From Brachionus manjavacas (taxonomy: Eukaryota; Rotifera; Eurotatoria; Ploima; Brachionidae): 64,000 nt of DNA. The position numbers were made by a program, and so were the translations under genes. The stretch covers positions 4,030,001 to 4,094,000 of the forward strand of contig JAHQIY010000006.1 in the NCBI GenBank assembly GCA_019054805.1. Direction: 5' to 3'. The notes below the pieces were generated by a model. It was not told the origin of the DNA. It did not search any database and was given only the letters and a program-made list of their open reading frames with translations. Below, piece by piece: positions 48,331-64,000 of the stretch (position 1 is the first letter of the stretch; every line of letters begins with the position of its first letter).

Positions 48331-48903
48331 ATGGACTTGATCGACCCAAGAATATTCCTTAGCATGCCTGAGCATGTGTCCAACGCGTACTCTACGTGGA
48401 ACAGCGCGCTGTTCCTGGCTCAGATAAGCAAAATTGAGTCGGCACTAACCGACACGTTTGCCAAGCAAGGCAACGATGACGAGCCATCTTGCCTCAACTC
48501 GGCCAACTTGCCCATCATTAACAACTTCAACATGCTCAAGACATCGTCGTCCAGCTCCAATTTGGACAACCAAAGGAATGTGCATCAAATAGAGCAGATT
48601 TTCAACAATTTCAATGAGTCTATGATGAAAATATACAAAGTAAAAAAGCGCAACAAAGCCAGTCTCTACAATCTGATAATTCCGTTTGATTTTAACATCA
48701 ATGAGACTGACAAGCAAAACAGAATGATCTCGTTTTTAAAGTCGACCACGCCGTGGCTACCCGACCAATCTTTACGCAACGACGGCTATCAACGGTTTGG
48801 CTTTTTCCCATTTTTAACTCTTGAGATGTGTTCAACGACATTTGACAGCTGTTTAGTACCTAAAATTTTAGCTAAGGACCTGGGCAAAATAAACAAGACA
48901 TGA
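48331..48903 (+). CDS. Possible 5' coding exon of TENT4 (TENT4 N-terminus-like ORF)
   Basis: A 190-codon ORF with good coding composition starts MDLIDPRIFLSMPEHVSNAYSTW. Human TENT4A begins with a DPRI...PEQ...LW motif and later has an NKASxYxL and a TPW motif just before its catalytic region; this ORF has DPRI, PEH, NKASLYNLI and STTPW in that order. It lies 1.3 kb upstream of the first clear TENT4 exon on the same strand. However, I found no convincing donor site with the right phase before the stop at 48901-48903. It could therefore be an alternative first exon, a separate short gene or an ORF whose splice site I missed. Start is the first Met. Confidence 0.45.
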   Translation: MDLIDPRIFLSMPEHVSNAYSTWNSALFLAQISKIESALTDTFAKQGNDDEPSCLNSANLPIINNFNMLKTSSSSSNLDNQRNVHQIEQIFNNFNESMMKIYKVKKRNKASLYNLIIPFDFNINETDKQNRMISFLKSTTPWLPDQSLRNDGYQRFGFFPFLTLEMCSTTFDSCLVPKILAKDLGKINKT

Positions 48904-50226
48904 TAAGGAGAAAATCAATTTTTTGTTTCTTGATTATTTCTTTGTGGAAACGCTGAATATTGACTAGGAAAATTTATTTTTTTTATCATTTGAGAATGAA
49001 GCAGAAAAAATTTGAAGAATTTGCACACAAATTACGCAATAGAATGTGATTTTTAAAAGTAATTTGGAAAAAAAAATAAAAAATTCAATTAGTTTTATCA
49101 AAAAAAAGAACAGTATTTTTGGATGTTTTTTGTGCGTAAAAATGTGTGACCAGAGAAAGATTGGGCATTTTTTCAATATTCCAATTTGAATAGAAAAATT
49201 GTCAAGTATTTTTGGCAGAAATTAAATAATTTTCAAAAATATTTAATGTGTACATTCTTTTGGCCGAATTGGAACTATTTTTAAAAATTTTTTAGTCAAC
49301 AGTGAAAAAAAATGTGTTTCTAGAGAAGAGTGTTATTTTTCACTTAGGACCATGAAAATGTGTGATCATATGTGCGTAAAATGGTTGTTCATACAAAAAA
49401 ATTTTATTCAATTTTAAATTTTGACTAAAAGGTTTAAACTTAAAAAAAAAACAGTATTCTTTAAAAAATTCTAGTCTGAAAAATTGGGATCAGACGAACG
49501 ATTAAGGGATTTGTTATTTTATGATCAATTTAAATTAAATTTTGGACTTATATCAAAATTGAGAAAAAAAATAAATAATTTAAAGAAACCTATTTTGAGT
49601 ATTTTTAGCCGGGAAAAATATGAAAATAAGTTTAAATATTGGATTTAAGTACGAAATGAAAAAAAAGTAGAAAAAAAATGACAGTTTTTAGTTGAATGTA
49701 TTTTTAGGCTTTTAGGGCTGAGAAAAATGTGTGCTCAGATGTGCGGCTAAGAATTAAATTCGAAGAAAAAATATCCAAATCTCACGATTATTCTCTCGCG
49801 GACCGGGTCTCTGTCTCTAGCACTCACGTTCTTGCATGTAATTAAACTCACACTCGCATTTAGCTCTTCGACTAAACCAACTAAATTTATTTCATTGAGT
49901 GAAAAAAAACAACAAAAAAATATAATTTTTTTATTTTAGAATTAGAAAATAAAATTGATGGTTTTTTATTTTATAAAGTTAATGTAGTTTGTTGTTAGTG
50001 TTGGTAGCAAGCTAAACTTAATATAACTTTACTCTTTTCTGTTTTTCATAGCTTTCTTATGAAACAAAATTTTCATTTTTATTTCATGGCAGTTTTAAAT
50101 ACTATTTAATATTGAACGATAAAATTAATTTAATTTTTTTCTCTTTTATTTTTTTGGATTTTTGTTTGTTGATCATTGTTCGAGTATCGATTGAAATTTT
50201 TATCTTGCACCCATTTATTCAACCAG
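48904..50226. other. Intergenic or intronic AT-rich DNA before TENT4 main exons
   Basis: No coding features. A consensus-like acceptor (TTTATTCAACCAG, ending at 50226) precedes AAAGTAAAAAAATG, so at least the last part is probably an intron in the TENT4 5' region. Confidence 0.45.
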
Positions 50227-50237
50227 AAAGTAAAAAA

Positions 50238-55127
<4,890 letters not shown>

Positions 55128-57144
55128 CCAGGGTTCCTAGTTTAGTGTTTCGAACCTTTTTCCTTCTAATAGAAAACCCTTTACTCTTAACAAAAAAAAA
55201 ACACTCAAAACTTTAAAAATCCGATTTTTGTAGCCGATTTTTTTCTTTTAATTTTCTGAATTTTAAATTGAAAATTTATTTTATTCACTCTCTCTATCAA
55301 GTCCGTGAGGCTCGCACATCAACTCAGGTTCGGTCAGTCGAATATTTGAGTGACAATTTAAAAATAGAGAATTAGAATTTTTTTAATTTAAAAAATTTTT
55401 ATAATTAAATAAAAAAAAAAAGTAAAAAAAAAAAAGTTAGAAAAAAAAGTCGAAAAAAAAGCAACAAAAAAAAATAAAAAAAAAAGTTTAAAAAAAAAGT
55501 AAAAAATTGCGACTTAAGCCAAGATAAATTGACAAAACAAAAAAATTTTAAATTGGAAAAAATGTCTCCATTTATCACTGGCTGACTGAGCCGAGCTCTT
55601 TTGCTTACTTGTTCGAAATTCTTGTTCAAAAATGTACCTGAACCGAATTCGAACACATTAAATCGTTCACCACTCAGTTTTCCACAATCGAATGCAAAAG
55701 AAAGAACAAATTTGTTTTGGTTCGTTGATTAATGTGAGCTTTTCACGGACCAAATAAGAAAAAAATCAACAATTTTTAAATTTTCATTAGATTTATTTTT
55801 ATTTTTCTGTTTTAAATGAAGAAAGCCAGTTTATTGGCATAATTCAAAAAGCGGTGCAAAAAACGGAAATTTGTCCGTCTACTGTCAAGCTCATTTTGGC
55901 AATTAACAGTTTTTAAGAGTTTAAGGTTTTTTATGCAGCACCCGGAAATTTAAATAGTCTTTTCGTAAAATTTTATTGTATTATCCATTTTTGTAAATAT
56001 CGTTTTTTTTTTTTAATTTTCATTTCATTTTGAACATTTTTTTAATTATTTTTCTACTTTTTAAGCTTAATTAAAAGCAAGCAAAATGTTTCAAAACTTA
56101 GGAATTATTTTTTTAAAAATTTTCTTCTTATTAAGTTATTTAAAACAAAAAAAAAGACTATCTGTAAACGGAAATTTAATGAACAATTTAATTTTTGAAA
56201 CTGATAAATTACTAAAATTAAACTGGTTTTTTTTTCTCGAATTTTAGAGCTTAATTATTTTCCACTATTTCTCAACATTTTTCTCGCTTCCTCGAAATCA
56301 TTTTTTCATGTCAATTGTTGAAGTATCTTGTAAAACTTTTAAATTGTCAAATAGAATGATCTTAAAGCAACTAATTTTCAGGTAAACTCTGGCAAATCAC
56401 TGGACATTTAAAGTTTATAAAGAGATTTCTACGATATTTTGAATAACGGTCCATTTTTGTCAATGAAATTTTCAAAAATGTTGGTTTATTATATAAATTA
56501 AATATTATTTGTTATCAACGATTATATTTCTGTTTAAAATTATAAAAAAAACAAAAAAAAATACTAAAAATCAATAAAAGGCTTTAAAACTAAAATCATT
56601 TTTTAAGATCCTTATAAACATACATTCTCCATTAAATCATTAAAATTTAAATTTTTTTGTCATCTAAATTTTTAATCAAAAATTTTTGATCATACATTCA
56701 ACTTAATTTTTACTAATCGGTAACTATTCTAGTTATATTAAAGTAAATTAAAATTTAATTTTTTTCAATTAAATCAAAAATATTCTATTTAAAAAAAAAA
56801 GTTTTCATATTTCAAATCAATAACAAATTGTGTAAATTTTTATAAATAAATAGTCTCCAAACGATTTCTAATTTTTAAAATTACTCGTCTCAATAAAAAA
56901 ATGAATATTATGAATTTTTTTTAAACGATTCTAAAATAATTTATTTATATATTTGAGCTAATTTTAACATTTTTTTTTTAATTTTCTCTATTCAAAATTA
57001 AAAACTAAAGTTCTCAGCATAAAAATTATATGTCTAAATGATTAAAATAACCGGGATTAAAAAAAACACTGGATCATTATTTTATAATATTGATAAAATT
57101 ATCTCTTTAGATTTAAGCAAAAAAGATAAAATATTATCTTTAAA
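55128..57144. other. TENT4 3' flank and AT-rich DNA
   Basis: A/T homopolymers dominate, with a poly(A)-rich block at 55410-55510. A short GC-richer stretch at 55290-55350 probably belongs to the TENT4 3' UTR. No genes seen. Confidence 0.5.
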
Positions 57145-57285
57145 TATAAATGGTTTAATTTTTTGTGTTTGAATTACAAAATGTATCCAATGTTGAAATA
57201 ACATTGAAAAAGTGCGATGTTTCAAATAATTTTTTCACTTTCAAAAAAATTAATTTTAAGTTAGTATTGCACACATGAAAAACTT
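57145..57285 (+). repeat. Inverted repeat family C, left arm
   Basis: About 110-140 bp match the reverse complement of 58895-59036, over 90% in the core. Both encode FELQNVSNVEITLKKCDVS in an open frame, with one conservative DNA change inside it. Outside the core similarity falls gradually. Confidence 0.8.
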
Positions 57286-57416
57286 TGTTTTTTTTTTATA
57301 AATTTTGACTTTGGGTTTGTGATATGATGATCCTTAAAGATAATATTTGAAGTTTAAAAAACTATCTTCGCTCTGTTCTTAATATTTCATTAATTAAGTA
57401 TTTGTTTAAATGCACC

Positions 57417-57908
57417 CAGAGTTGTTTTTAAGTCACAAGTCTTAAGTCAAGTCAAGTCAATGACTTGACTTAGATTTTTTTTTTTTTTAAGTCAAGTCAA
57501 TGACTTAAAATTTTTTTTTTTTTTCTTAAGTCAAGTCAATGACTTAAAAATTTTTAAGTTTAAAAAATCGGTAAAAAAAAAGCGGCAAGTCAAAGTTACG
57601 GTCAACATTGTGGCGGGCGGTCATTTAGCCGTTCAGCTTGGCGGCCAGAATTTGGGACTGCGGCGCTGAAAAAAAAGATGCCAAAATATCATAAAAAATT
57701 AAAAAGTTAAGAAAATTAAATATGTTTATTAATTAAAAAAAACCATAATTTTATTAAAAAAAAAAAAACCAACGGCCAACAATCATCCACTACCAATAAT
57801 ACTCAATTTTAATGAAATAAATAATTAAAAGTATTTCTAATCTAACTCATGACTTTGACTTAAATTTTTGTGACTTAGACTTAAAACTGTGACTTAAAAA
57901 CAAGTCTG
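57417..57908. mobile_element. Non-autonomous hAT-like element (MITE), 492 bp
   Basis: The left end is CAGAGTTGTTTTTAAGTCAC. The right end read inwards is CAGACTTGTTTTTAAGTCAC, with 19 of 20 positions matching. A perfect 8 bp target duplication AATGCACC flanks it (57409-57416 and 57909-57916). CAG(A/G)G-type ends and 8 bp duplications define the hAT superfamily. Inside are several AAGTCAAGTCAATGACTT palindromes between T runs and a GC-rich core (57590-57670). No transposase ORF. Confidence 0.9.
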
Positions 57909-58077
57909 AATGCACCAAATGAAAGTAAATTTTCACTAAAGTCAAAGGATTAAAAAACAAAGTTTTTCGGGTCTAGTCGCTTAGGTTAACTATGGTTCCC
58001 CTGCTACTGGAACAATTCTTGTTCTCATGTTTTATGAACTATTAATTGACCATTACATTATTTAAAAATTGTTTAAC

Positions 58078-58397
58078 TATTTTGAAATTTTTTCATCTAT
58101 TTAGAAAAAAGCTAATGTAATGATAAAAAATAAGATAGAAAAAATAATTACATGGAAAATTTGAAGTTTGACGGAGTAGGTAAATTTTGCGAAATAGATG
58201 AATCTATTTTCCCCAAAGTAAAAAACTTAAAGGGTGAAAAATTAATTCTAATTTTCTTCAATTTTTATTATTTATGCTGAAAGGCAAAGATTTAAGTATA
58301 GAGCGCATTTGGGTATTTGAAATTGTTCAAAGAGTAATACCATGTCAATCAGATCAGAGCAAATGCTATTTCTAAAGTTCCATGAAATAAAAAAAAA
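58078..58397 (+). repeat. Dispersed repeat family A, copy 2
   Basis: It aligns with 16917-17245 in the same orientation: TTCATCTATTTAGAAAAA, GCTAATGTAATGATAAAAAA, GCGAAATAGATGAATCTA, TATAGAGCGCATTTGGGTAT. Confidence 0.8.
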
Positions 58398-58485
58398 ATA
58401 TTAACTAATTTTTATATTAGTTTCGAGAAATAAGAATTCTATTAAATAGCTTTATTCAATTTGCTTTATTCAACCTGATTCTATT

Positions 58486-58531
58486 TTGGTTCACCCTAAT
58501 TCTATTTTGAAAAAAAAATTGGGTGAACCAA
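58486..58531. repeat. Short hairpin
   Basis: 11 bp arms TTGGTTCACCC (58486-58496) and GGGTGAACCAA (58521-58531) around an A-rich loop. Confidence 0.6.
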
Positions 58532-58894
58532 TTGTTGACAAAACCTAAGAACAAGAATTTTTTGGATAATAAGTGAACTATGGTTTAGCTAACCGACTTG
58601 ACCCAGTTTTTCAACAATTGAATAAAAACTTTATTCTATATTATTATATTATTTATTCTTTCTTCTTTATTAAGTGAATTATTTATCTTTTTTTTTTAAA
58701 TTCATTTTTTATTTTATTTTATATTATTGAACTTTATTTTTAATTTTTTCATATGTTTTTGCTCTGAAGGAGCATTTGCTCGGTAAAAATAAATAAATGA
58801 ATTGTTTTAAATTTAAAAAAGAATTTTCAAAAATATTTTTCAAATTTCCAAACAAAAATTAAACTCATTCTATTTTACCAAAGAGTTTAATTTC

Positions 58895-59036
58895 AAATAT
58901 GAAAATGCTTGCAATAAAAACTTAAAATTATTTTTTTTTTTGAAACTGAAAAAATCTTTGAAACATCGCACTTTTTCAATGTTATTTCAACATTGGAAAC
59001 ATTTTGTAATTCAAACACAAAAAAATTAACCAAATA
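58895..59036 (-). repeat. Inverted repeat family C, right arm
   Basis: Reverse-complement partner of 57145-57285. Here the minus-strand frame is open for 68 codons (59099-58893). Confidence 0.8.
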
Positions 59037-60284
59037 TATATATAAATATAATAAATATAGAATTAATATAAATAATAATATGCTTATAAATATTAGCATT
59101 TGTCAAAGTCAAGACTTTGCATCTTCTCATCAATATGTTTATTTATTTAATTACAAATAGCCATTTAGGCCGGCTATTTGGAGATCACACGCTCCCCTTT
59201 CAGCAAGATAAGCGCTATACAGAAAAAAAAAAAGTTTACATGATTTACAAATTATAAAAATTTAAATGATTGAAAAAAAATTTAAATGAAGCTTAAATAA
59301 AAAATTATTTATATATATAAAAAAGAAGAAATTTGTTTAGTTGAGACTTTTTTGAATATATTTAATAAATGAATTGTTGTATGAGTTAACAATTTCCCTA
59401 ATGTCATCAATATGTTTAATTAAGTACCGAGATTAAGTTCTTTCAGGTAAAACTAAAAATAAGGCAATTTTTTTATTGGATATAATCGAATTTACCTTGA
59501 AAAAAAATAGAAAGAAAAATCAGACACAAAGTAAATTGTCTAATTAAATTTTTTTTTCAATTTTTTTCTTGATCAATTAGTATCTAAACCTTCTAAACAT
59601 GATTCAATATTCTCACTTTTATAATTTGTCACTAATCGTAAAATTCTCAAATTAGTCTCATGTTTGTTTTTTTTGGTTTAAATTGTTCACCGTTTTTGAT
59701 TCTAAGCTTATCTGAATCTACTCGAGCTTACAGAAAGTTTATTTGGTGATGAGTAATTATTATTTTGTTCCAAAAATTTTTTGTTAATTTTTAAGCTTAT
59801 TTTGTCATGTCTTTATTCTGTCTTTCTATATTTTGAAAAATACCATCCATTTCGTCTTTCTATATTTTGTCTGCCTCCAAAAAATAAACTTGAAAAATCT
59901 ATTAAAATAGATTGAAATAATTATCAAAAAAGTAAAATAAAATTTAAAAGAACATAAGAATTGAAATAATTACAGTTTTTACATTTCTGACTGTTGGACG
60001 GTTCAGAATAGAGAGAATTGATGGTAAAGTAGCAATTACACAAAGAATTAGGATATTTGATAAATCTGGGATATTAATTACGATGAATACTTTTCACTGC
60101 TTAATTTTACCAATATAATTGCTGGATGACTAAGTTATAATATAATATAAAAATAGAATCAATTAAAGTAAAATTTCAATAAACATGTTTTGTGAAGAAA
60201 TAAAGAGGGTCTCATGCTGCAGCTAGTTAAATAAATTTACCCAGGATTGATTATTTTTCTAAAGAGTTAAAACTAACCATATCA
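59037..60284. other. AT-rich DNA with a possible retroelement 3' end
   Basis: At 59158-59220 a GC-rich block (GGCCGGCTATTTGGAGATCAC...) runs into about a dozen A, as the 3' end of a retroelement would. Elsewhere nothing is recognised. Confidence 0.4.
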
Positions 60285-60323
60285 TTTTTTTAAACCTCTA
60301 AATGATTTAGAGGTTTAAAAAAA
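60285..60323. repeat. 39 bp perfect palindrome
   Basis: 19 bp arms (TTTTTTTAAACCTCTAAAT and its inverse) separated by a single G at 60304. Confidence 0.8.
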
Positions 60324-60935
60324 TTGTGTCTAATGTGTATTGTAACCAGATGATCACCAACCTAGTGACCGATCTGATCAGTCCCGGTTTTGTGACTTTT
60401 TTGTTGTTGATGAAAAGAAATCTAGAAAACTGGTTACATTTCAACAATCCAGGTCTCTAAAAAAATCAAATAAATAATGTCACTGATAACGAAGTTCATC
60501 ACAATTTTATTGATTGAGCTTGAATTTTAATTCATGAATTGAAAACTGTAACTTTAGCTGATGCAAAATCCAAGTCAAGTTAATTTAAAAAAAAATGTCA
60601 TAAGAGCTTCCTGAGACGCGCAAAAAGTATAAGCGGGTGAAAAAAATTTCGAATGGATAGGATTTAGAATAATTTGAATATATGGTAGGTTAGACTTATT
60701 GAATTTAGCATTACAAAGTTTTTGTTATGTTTTGAGTTAATTAATTAAACGACTAAAGTAAAATTCCACGAGTGATAAGCAATCTCCAATTTGATAATTT
60801 TCTGATTTTTGGTCAAATTTGTCCTGGATGAATTTTAGTTTCCAAAAATCCAAAAATTTAAAGAAAAATATTTTAAATAAATTCAATAAGAAGTCAAAAT
60901 TTTGGACATTTCGAAGAGATCATTTTAAATTTCAT

Positions 60936-61221
60936 TTGTTTATTTTATTTTATTTTATTTTATTTTATTTTATTTTATTTTATTTTATTTTATTTTATTT
61001 TATTTTATTTTATTTTATTTTATTTTATTTTATTTTATTTTATTTTATTTTATTTTATTTTATTTTATTTTATTTTATTTTATTTTATTTTATTTTATTT
61101 TATTTTATTTTATTTTATTTTATTTTATTTTATTTTATTTTATTTTATTTTATTTTATTTTATTTTATTTTATTTTATTTTATTTTATTTTATTTTATTT
61201 TATTTTATTTTATTTTATTTT
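60936..61221. repeat. (TTTTA)n pentanucleotide array, about 57 perfect copies
   Basis: About 285 bp of uninterrupted TTTTA units. It keeps one frame open on the plus strand (FYFIL repeats), which is an artefact of the period and not a gene. Confidence 0.97.
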
Positions 61222-61400
61222 GTCCTGAGGCTCGGTAGAATCGATACGAGGGAATGGTGACCTAAGGAATAATCAATCTTCAGTGTGATGAAGGCAGAGC
61301 TGGAAGTGACTGTGCTCTAAACACAGTGTACAAACCACAGTTACCATAGATGGGATCCTACTGTTTCTCATCTTCGCAAGTCTAGCTTGCTAGCTTGTTG
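61222..61400 (-). mobile_element. Candidate retroposon (SINE or LINE 3' end) with AAATA tail
   Basis: Read on the minus strand, a GC-richer ~180 bp body (from about 61400 to 61222, ending ...TACCGAGCCTCAGGAC) passes directly into (AAATA)n. A unique body joined to a simple-repeat tail is the usual structure of SINEs and some LINE 3' ends. No Pol III A/B boxes could be assigned with confidence and no target duplication was identified. Confidence 0.5.
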
Positions 61401-61826
61401 TAACTTATATTATTATTATTATTATTTATTTTTTTTATAAATTTGTTCTAACCCAAAAAAACTAAGATTTGATTTTAATCTTTATTTAGATAATAAATTA
61501 ATCTATCGTTTATAAAAAAATCGTCCTTTAAGACTACTAGAGTTATAACTTTATCAATAAAAGGAAACCTTTCGATCTAGTATACATTAATAAATCTTTA
61601 AATGAAACATAACAAGAATATGCTTTTATTAATAGCCTATTAATAAAATTTTTAAACAAGGTTTCGATACTTTTTTTGATAAAAAATTATTACTTAAATT
61701 CAATAATGAAAAAAAAATAAACGAAATTCCAACTAAAGTTATTTTAATAAATTAAGCAGGATTTAATTAATTTTTTTATTAATCAAGCATTATAGATTTT
61801 TTACTTTTCTTAATTGTTTCTAAATT

Positions 61827-62335
61827 TTATCTCGTTTCAGAAGCTTTAGTAAAAACTGAGGGCAATTGGTATTTTGAAGGACTAGATTCGATCATATTGC
61901 AATAATAGACATTTTCCCTGTTTTTTCTGTGATAAAACACGAAATGTTTTTTTTCCGTCTCATTAAACACACCATCTTTTAGATTAGGATATAAGCTTTC
62001 AGAATATATGCTCATTGTTTGTGATTCATGATTCGTGTTAAAATATCGGTTAGGAATGATGACCAGCTTATTATTGATGTTTAAAACTAGATAAAGAGGG
62101 GTTAATTTTTTACGAATATACAAAAAATACTATAGGATTTTTAAATACATAGATTCCGAATCTAATGTAGAAACTGAAAAGTTTTGAGCTCCCGAAACTT
62201 TAATATTTATATAATTAAAATGCCTAGTAAAATATTTTGACAAAAACTATTTTTTATGAATACATAAAAACAGAAATTGACTGAATTGACCGATTTGAAT
62301 AAATACTTACCGTATATTTTAAAATGGCTGTTCAT
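61827..62335 (-). pseudogene. Unrecognised gene or gene remnant with an in-frame stop
   Basis: A minus-strand first exon ATG (62335) to 62311 ends at a perfect donor GTAAGT. A CAG acceptor before 62173 puts the downstream sequence in frame, but TAG at 62132-62130 interrupts it. After the stop the same frame is open for over 100 codons to 61827 (LVLNINNKLVIIPNRYF..., FVFYHRKNRENVYYCNM). No family is recognised. It may be a pseudogene, an ORF with different splicing from what I chose, or a chance ORF. Confidence 0.3.
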
Positions 62336-62518
62336 GTGAAATAAAAATTAAAATATATTAAGCATAATGACAATGCTTAGATGGCAAGATAAAATTAGCG
62401 ATAAAATTAAAAAAAGATAAACTTTACAAAAGAGGGCTTGACTAGACCCAATTTTAAGATACAAGTTTAGAAGATTTAATTTATAAAAATTTAGAATTTG
62501 AATCCAAAACGACCAAAA

Positions 62519-63290
62519 ATGAGTGCTTTAGTCGAATGTGTTCCAAATTTTTCTGAAGGCCGATGCAAAGATGTTATCGACGCCATTTCAAATGCTATTT
62601 CTCAAACGAAAGGCTGCTATCTATTAGATGTTGATCCTGGAACATCCACAAATCGAACAGTCTATACATTCGTTGGTGAGCCAGATGCTGTTATTAATGG
62701 AGCTCTAGCAGCAGCACGAGTAGCTCACAATTTAATAGACATGCAGACTCAAAAAGGAGAGCATCCAAGAATAGGTTAAATAATTTAAAATCTTAAAAAT
62801 TAAATATTCTTTCTATTGATTATTTTACAAGGCGCCATGGATGTTTGTCCATTCATTCCTATTAGAAATATAACGTAAGTTAAGCCTTTAAAGATTAACA
62901 CTATAAAATTGCACAACAATTTTAAGAATCGAAGAATGTGCTGCAGTATCTAAAAAATTTGGTAAAATGCTCGGCGAAGAGTTGGATGTTCCAGTATTTT
63001 TATATGGTGAGTCGCAGTCACTGGAGTACAGAAAAGAGTTGTCAACTATTAGACAGGGTGAATATGAGGCTCTAGAAGAACGATTGAAGGATCCGAAAAT
63101 GAAACCAGACTTTGGTCCGGCTGAATTTAGACCAAAATATGGTGCATCATGTGTTGGTGCACGAAATTTTTTGATTGCTTATAACATTAATATTCTCGGC
63201 ACCAAAGAGCAGGCTCATAGAATAGCTTTGAACATTCGTGAACAAGGACGAAGTGAAAAAGAAGTAAAAAAATTTGTACATTCAAATTAA
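62519..63290 (+). CDS. Formiminotransferase N-terminal-domain protein (FTCDNL1-like)
   Basis: Three exons, 62519-62774, 62832-62874 and 62927-63290; introns 57 and 52 bp; 663 nt, 220 residues. Start is ATG 62519 ([14 protein letters not shown]). It follows the N-terminal formiminotransferase subdomain of [91 protein letters not shown] (cited in part) and [18 protein letters not shown]. It stops shortly after this block with [11 protein letters not shown], so the C-terminal formiminotransferase subdomain and the cyclodeaminase domain are missing. FTCD moves the formimino group from formiminoglutamate to tetrahydrofolate in histidine breakdown; the short relatives have no settled function. A missed downstream exon cannot be excluded, but none was seen before 64000. 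Confidence 0.85.
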
Positions 63291-64000
63291 ATCTTATTCT
63301 TTCAATTTAATTTATTTTAAATTCAATGATAAAAATTAAATTAAAATGAAACCCTTTAAAGGCGTAGATCAGACCCTAAGAGATCAATTTAAAGTTTTAT
63401 ACGATTTCCTAGTTTTTAGGGAAAAAAGTTCAGAAAAAAAACTCAACCTATCACTCCCGGAACGATAGGATGAATTTTTTCAATTCTCATTTTTTAATTA
63501 GAGATGACAAAAAAACTACCATAAACCTTTGCCCAGCATACTAGGAATAAACCTGAAATTTAACCGGAATTCTATATGGAATAGTTCGAAACCATGTCGA
63601 AACCATGTTAAAGTAATTTTTTTGAATTTTTTGAGAATTCCGGTTAAAATTAAGAAATGTTCTATTAATAAAAGCTAAATTTAACTAATGTTCTAATAAA
63701 TTTCTGACGTTTATTCCAGAATTAAAAAAAAAATTAAAAAAATGTAGAATTAAATTCGATTTGGTTTATAAGTCAAAATTAAGGATTCTTCCAATTTTTG
63801 AGTTTATTCTATGTGTAAAAAATGAAAAAAATTTTCAAAACTGCGTTGAAGCATCTTAAGTTTGATATTTTTTCTTGAATAAAATATTGCATACTTTTAT
63901 TTTGTAAGAATAAACTCAAAAATTTTTTTCAATCAAACTAAAATTACTTAAAATTTAATAATTTTAGAGCGTTTTTAATAATAATAATCACATAATTTTC
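63291..64000. other. 3' flank of the FTCD-like gene
   Basis: AT-rich. Contains an inverted pair TAACCGGAATTCT (63561-63573) and its inverse (63634-63646) around a tandem GAAACCATGT(C/T) duplication. No further exon of the FTCD-like gene was recognised. Confidence 0.5.

Noticed and set aside
60819-61238. 139-codon plus-strand ORF with FYFIL repeats
   Set aside because: The frame is open only because a 5 bp repeat array (15 bp translated period) contains no stop in it; not a gene.
62498-62518. TTG-started extension of the FTCD-like protein
   Set aside because: ATG at 62519 gives the family's normal N-terminus, [14 protein letters not shown].

Overview
The window is AT-rich nuclear DNA from an invertebrate animal. 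Coding exons are clearly richer in G+C than the DNA around them. Protein-coding genes have spliceosomal introns, many only about 46-66 bp, and the products are typical metazoan proteins: an ER Hsp70, a two-pore K+ channel, a BLTP3/UHRF1BP1-type lipid-transfer protein, PRPF40, a type III (CadN-like) classical cadherin with LamG/EGF modules and a catenin-binding tail, XPB helicase, a TENT4 poly(A) polymerase and a short formiminotransferase-like protein. The extreme AT content, tiny introns and FLYWCH/MULE and hAT elements would fit a monogonont rotifer such as Brachionus, but that is inference; no marker here proves the phylum.

Layout. 1-1095 (-): N-terminal half of BiP, cut by the window edge, with a candidate ER-stress element upstream. 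3009-4157 (-): two-pore K+ channel. 4349-5344 (-): unrecognised repeat-plus-membrane protein, with a 112 bp copy of part of its coding sequence 1.6 kb away. 6796-7172 (-): a small two-EF-hand gene in three short exons. 8632-11684: a complete MULE transposon with 8 bp target duplication, into which a 5'-truncated LINE has inserted. 13069-19779 (-): BLTP3, eight exons, divergent from PRPF40 (20925-23173, +). About 7 kb of apparently non-coding DNA follows, then the giant CadN-type cadherin (30297-40685, +). 42786-45304 (-): XPB/ERCC3, five exons, divergent from TENT4 (50238-55127, +), which may have a further 5' coding exon at 48331. 55.1-62.5 kb is a repeat-rich desert: a 492 bp non-autonomous hAT element with perfect 8 bp target duplication, a 1.9 kb segment bounded by inverted copies of a coding-like sequence, a second copy of a repeat also found in the BLTP3 intron, and a long AAATA-tailed retroposon. 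62519-63290 (+): FTCD N-terminal-like gene, three exons.

The genes are housekeeping and cell-surface genes with no evident shared pathway. The most informative novelty is in the mobile DNA, whose boundaries and target duplications can be read directly, and in the unrecognised membrane protein. All exon joins given were worked out by hand from GT-AG sites, reading frame and family similarity; none has transcript support.
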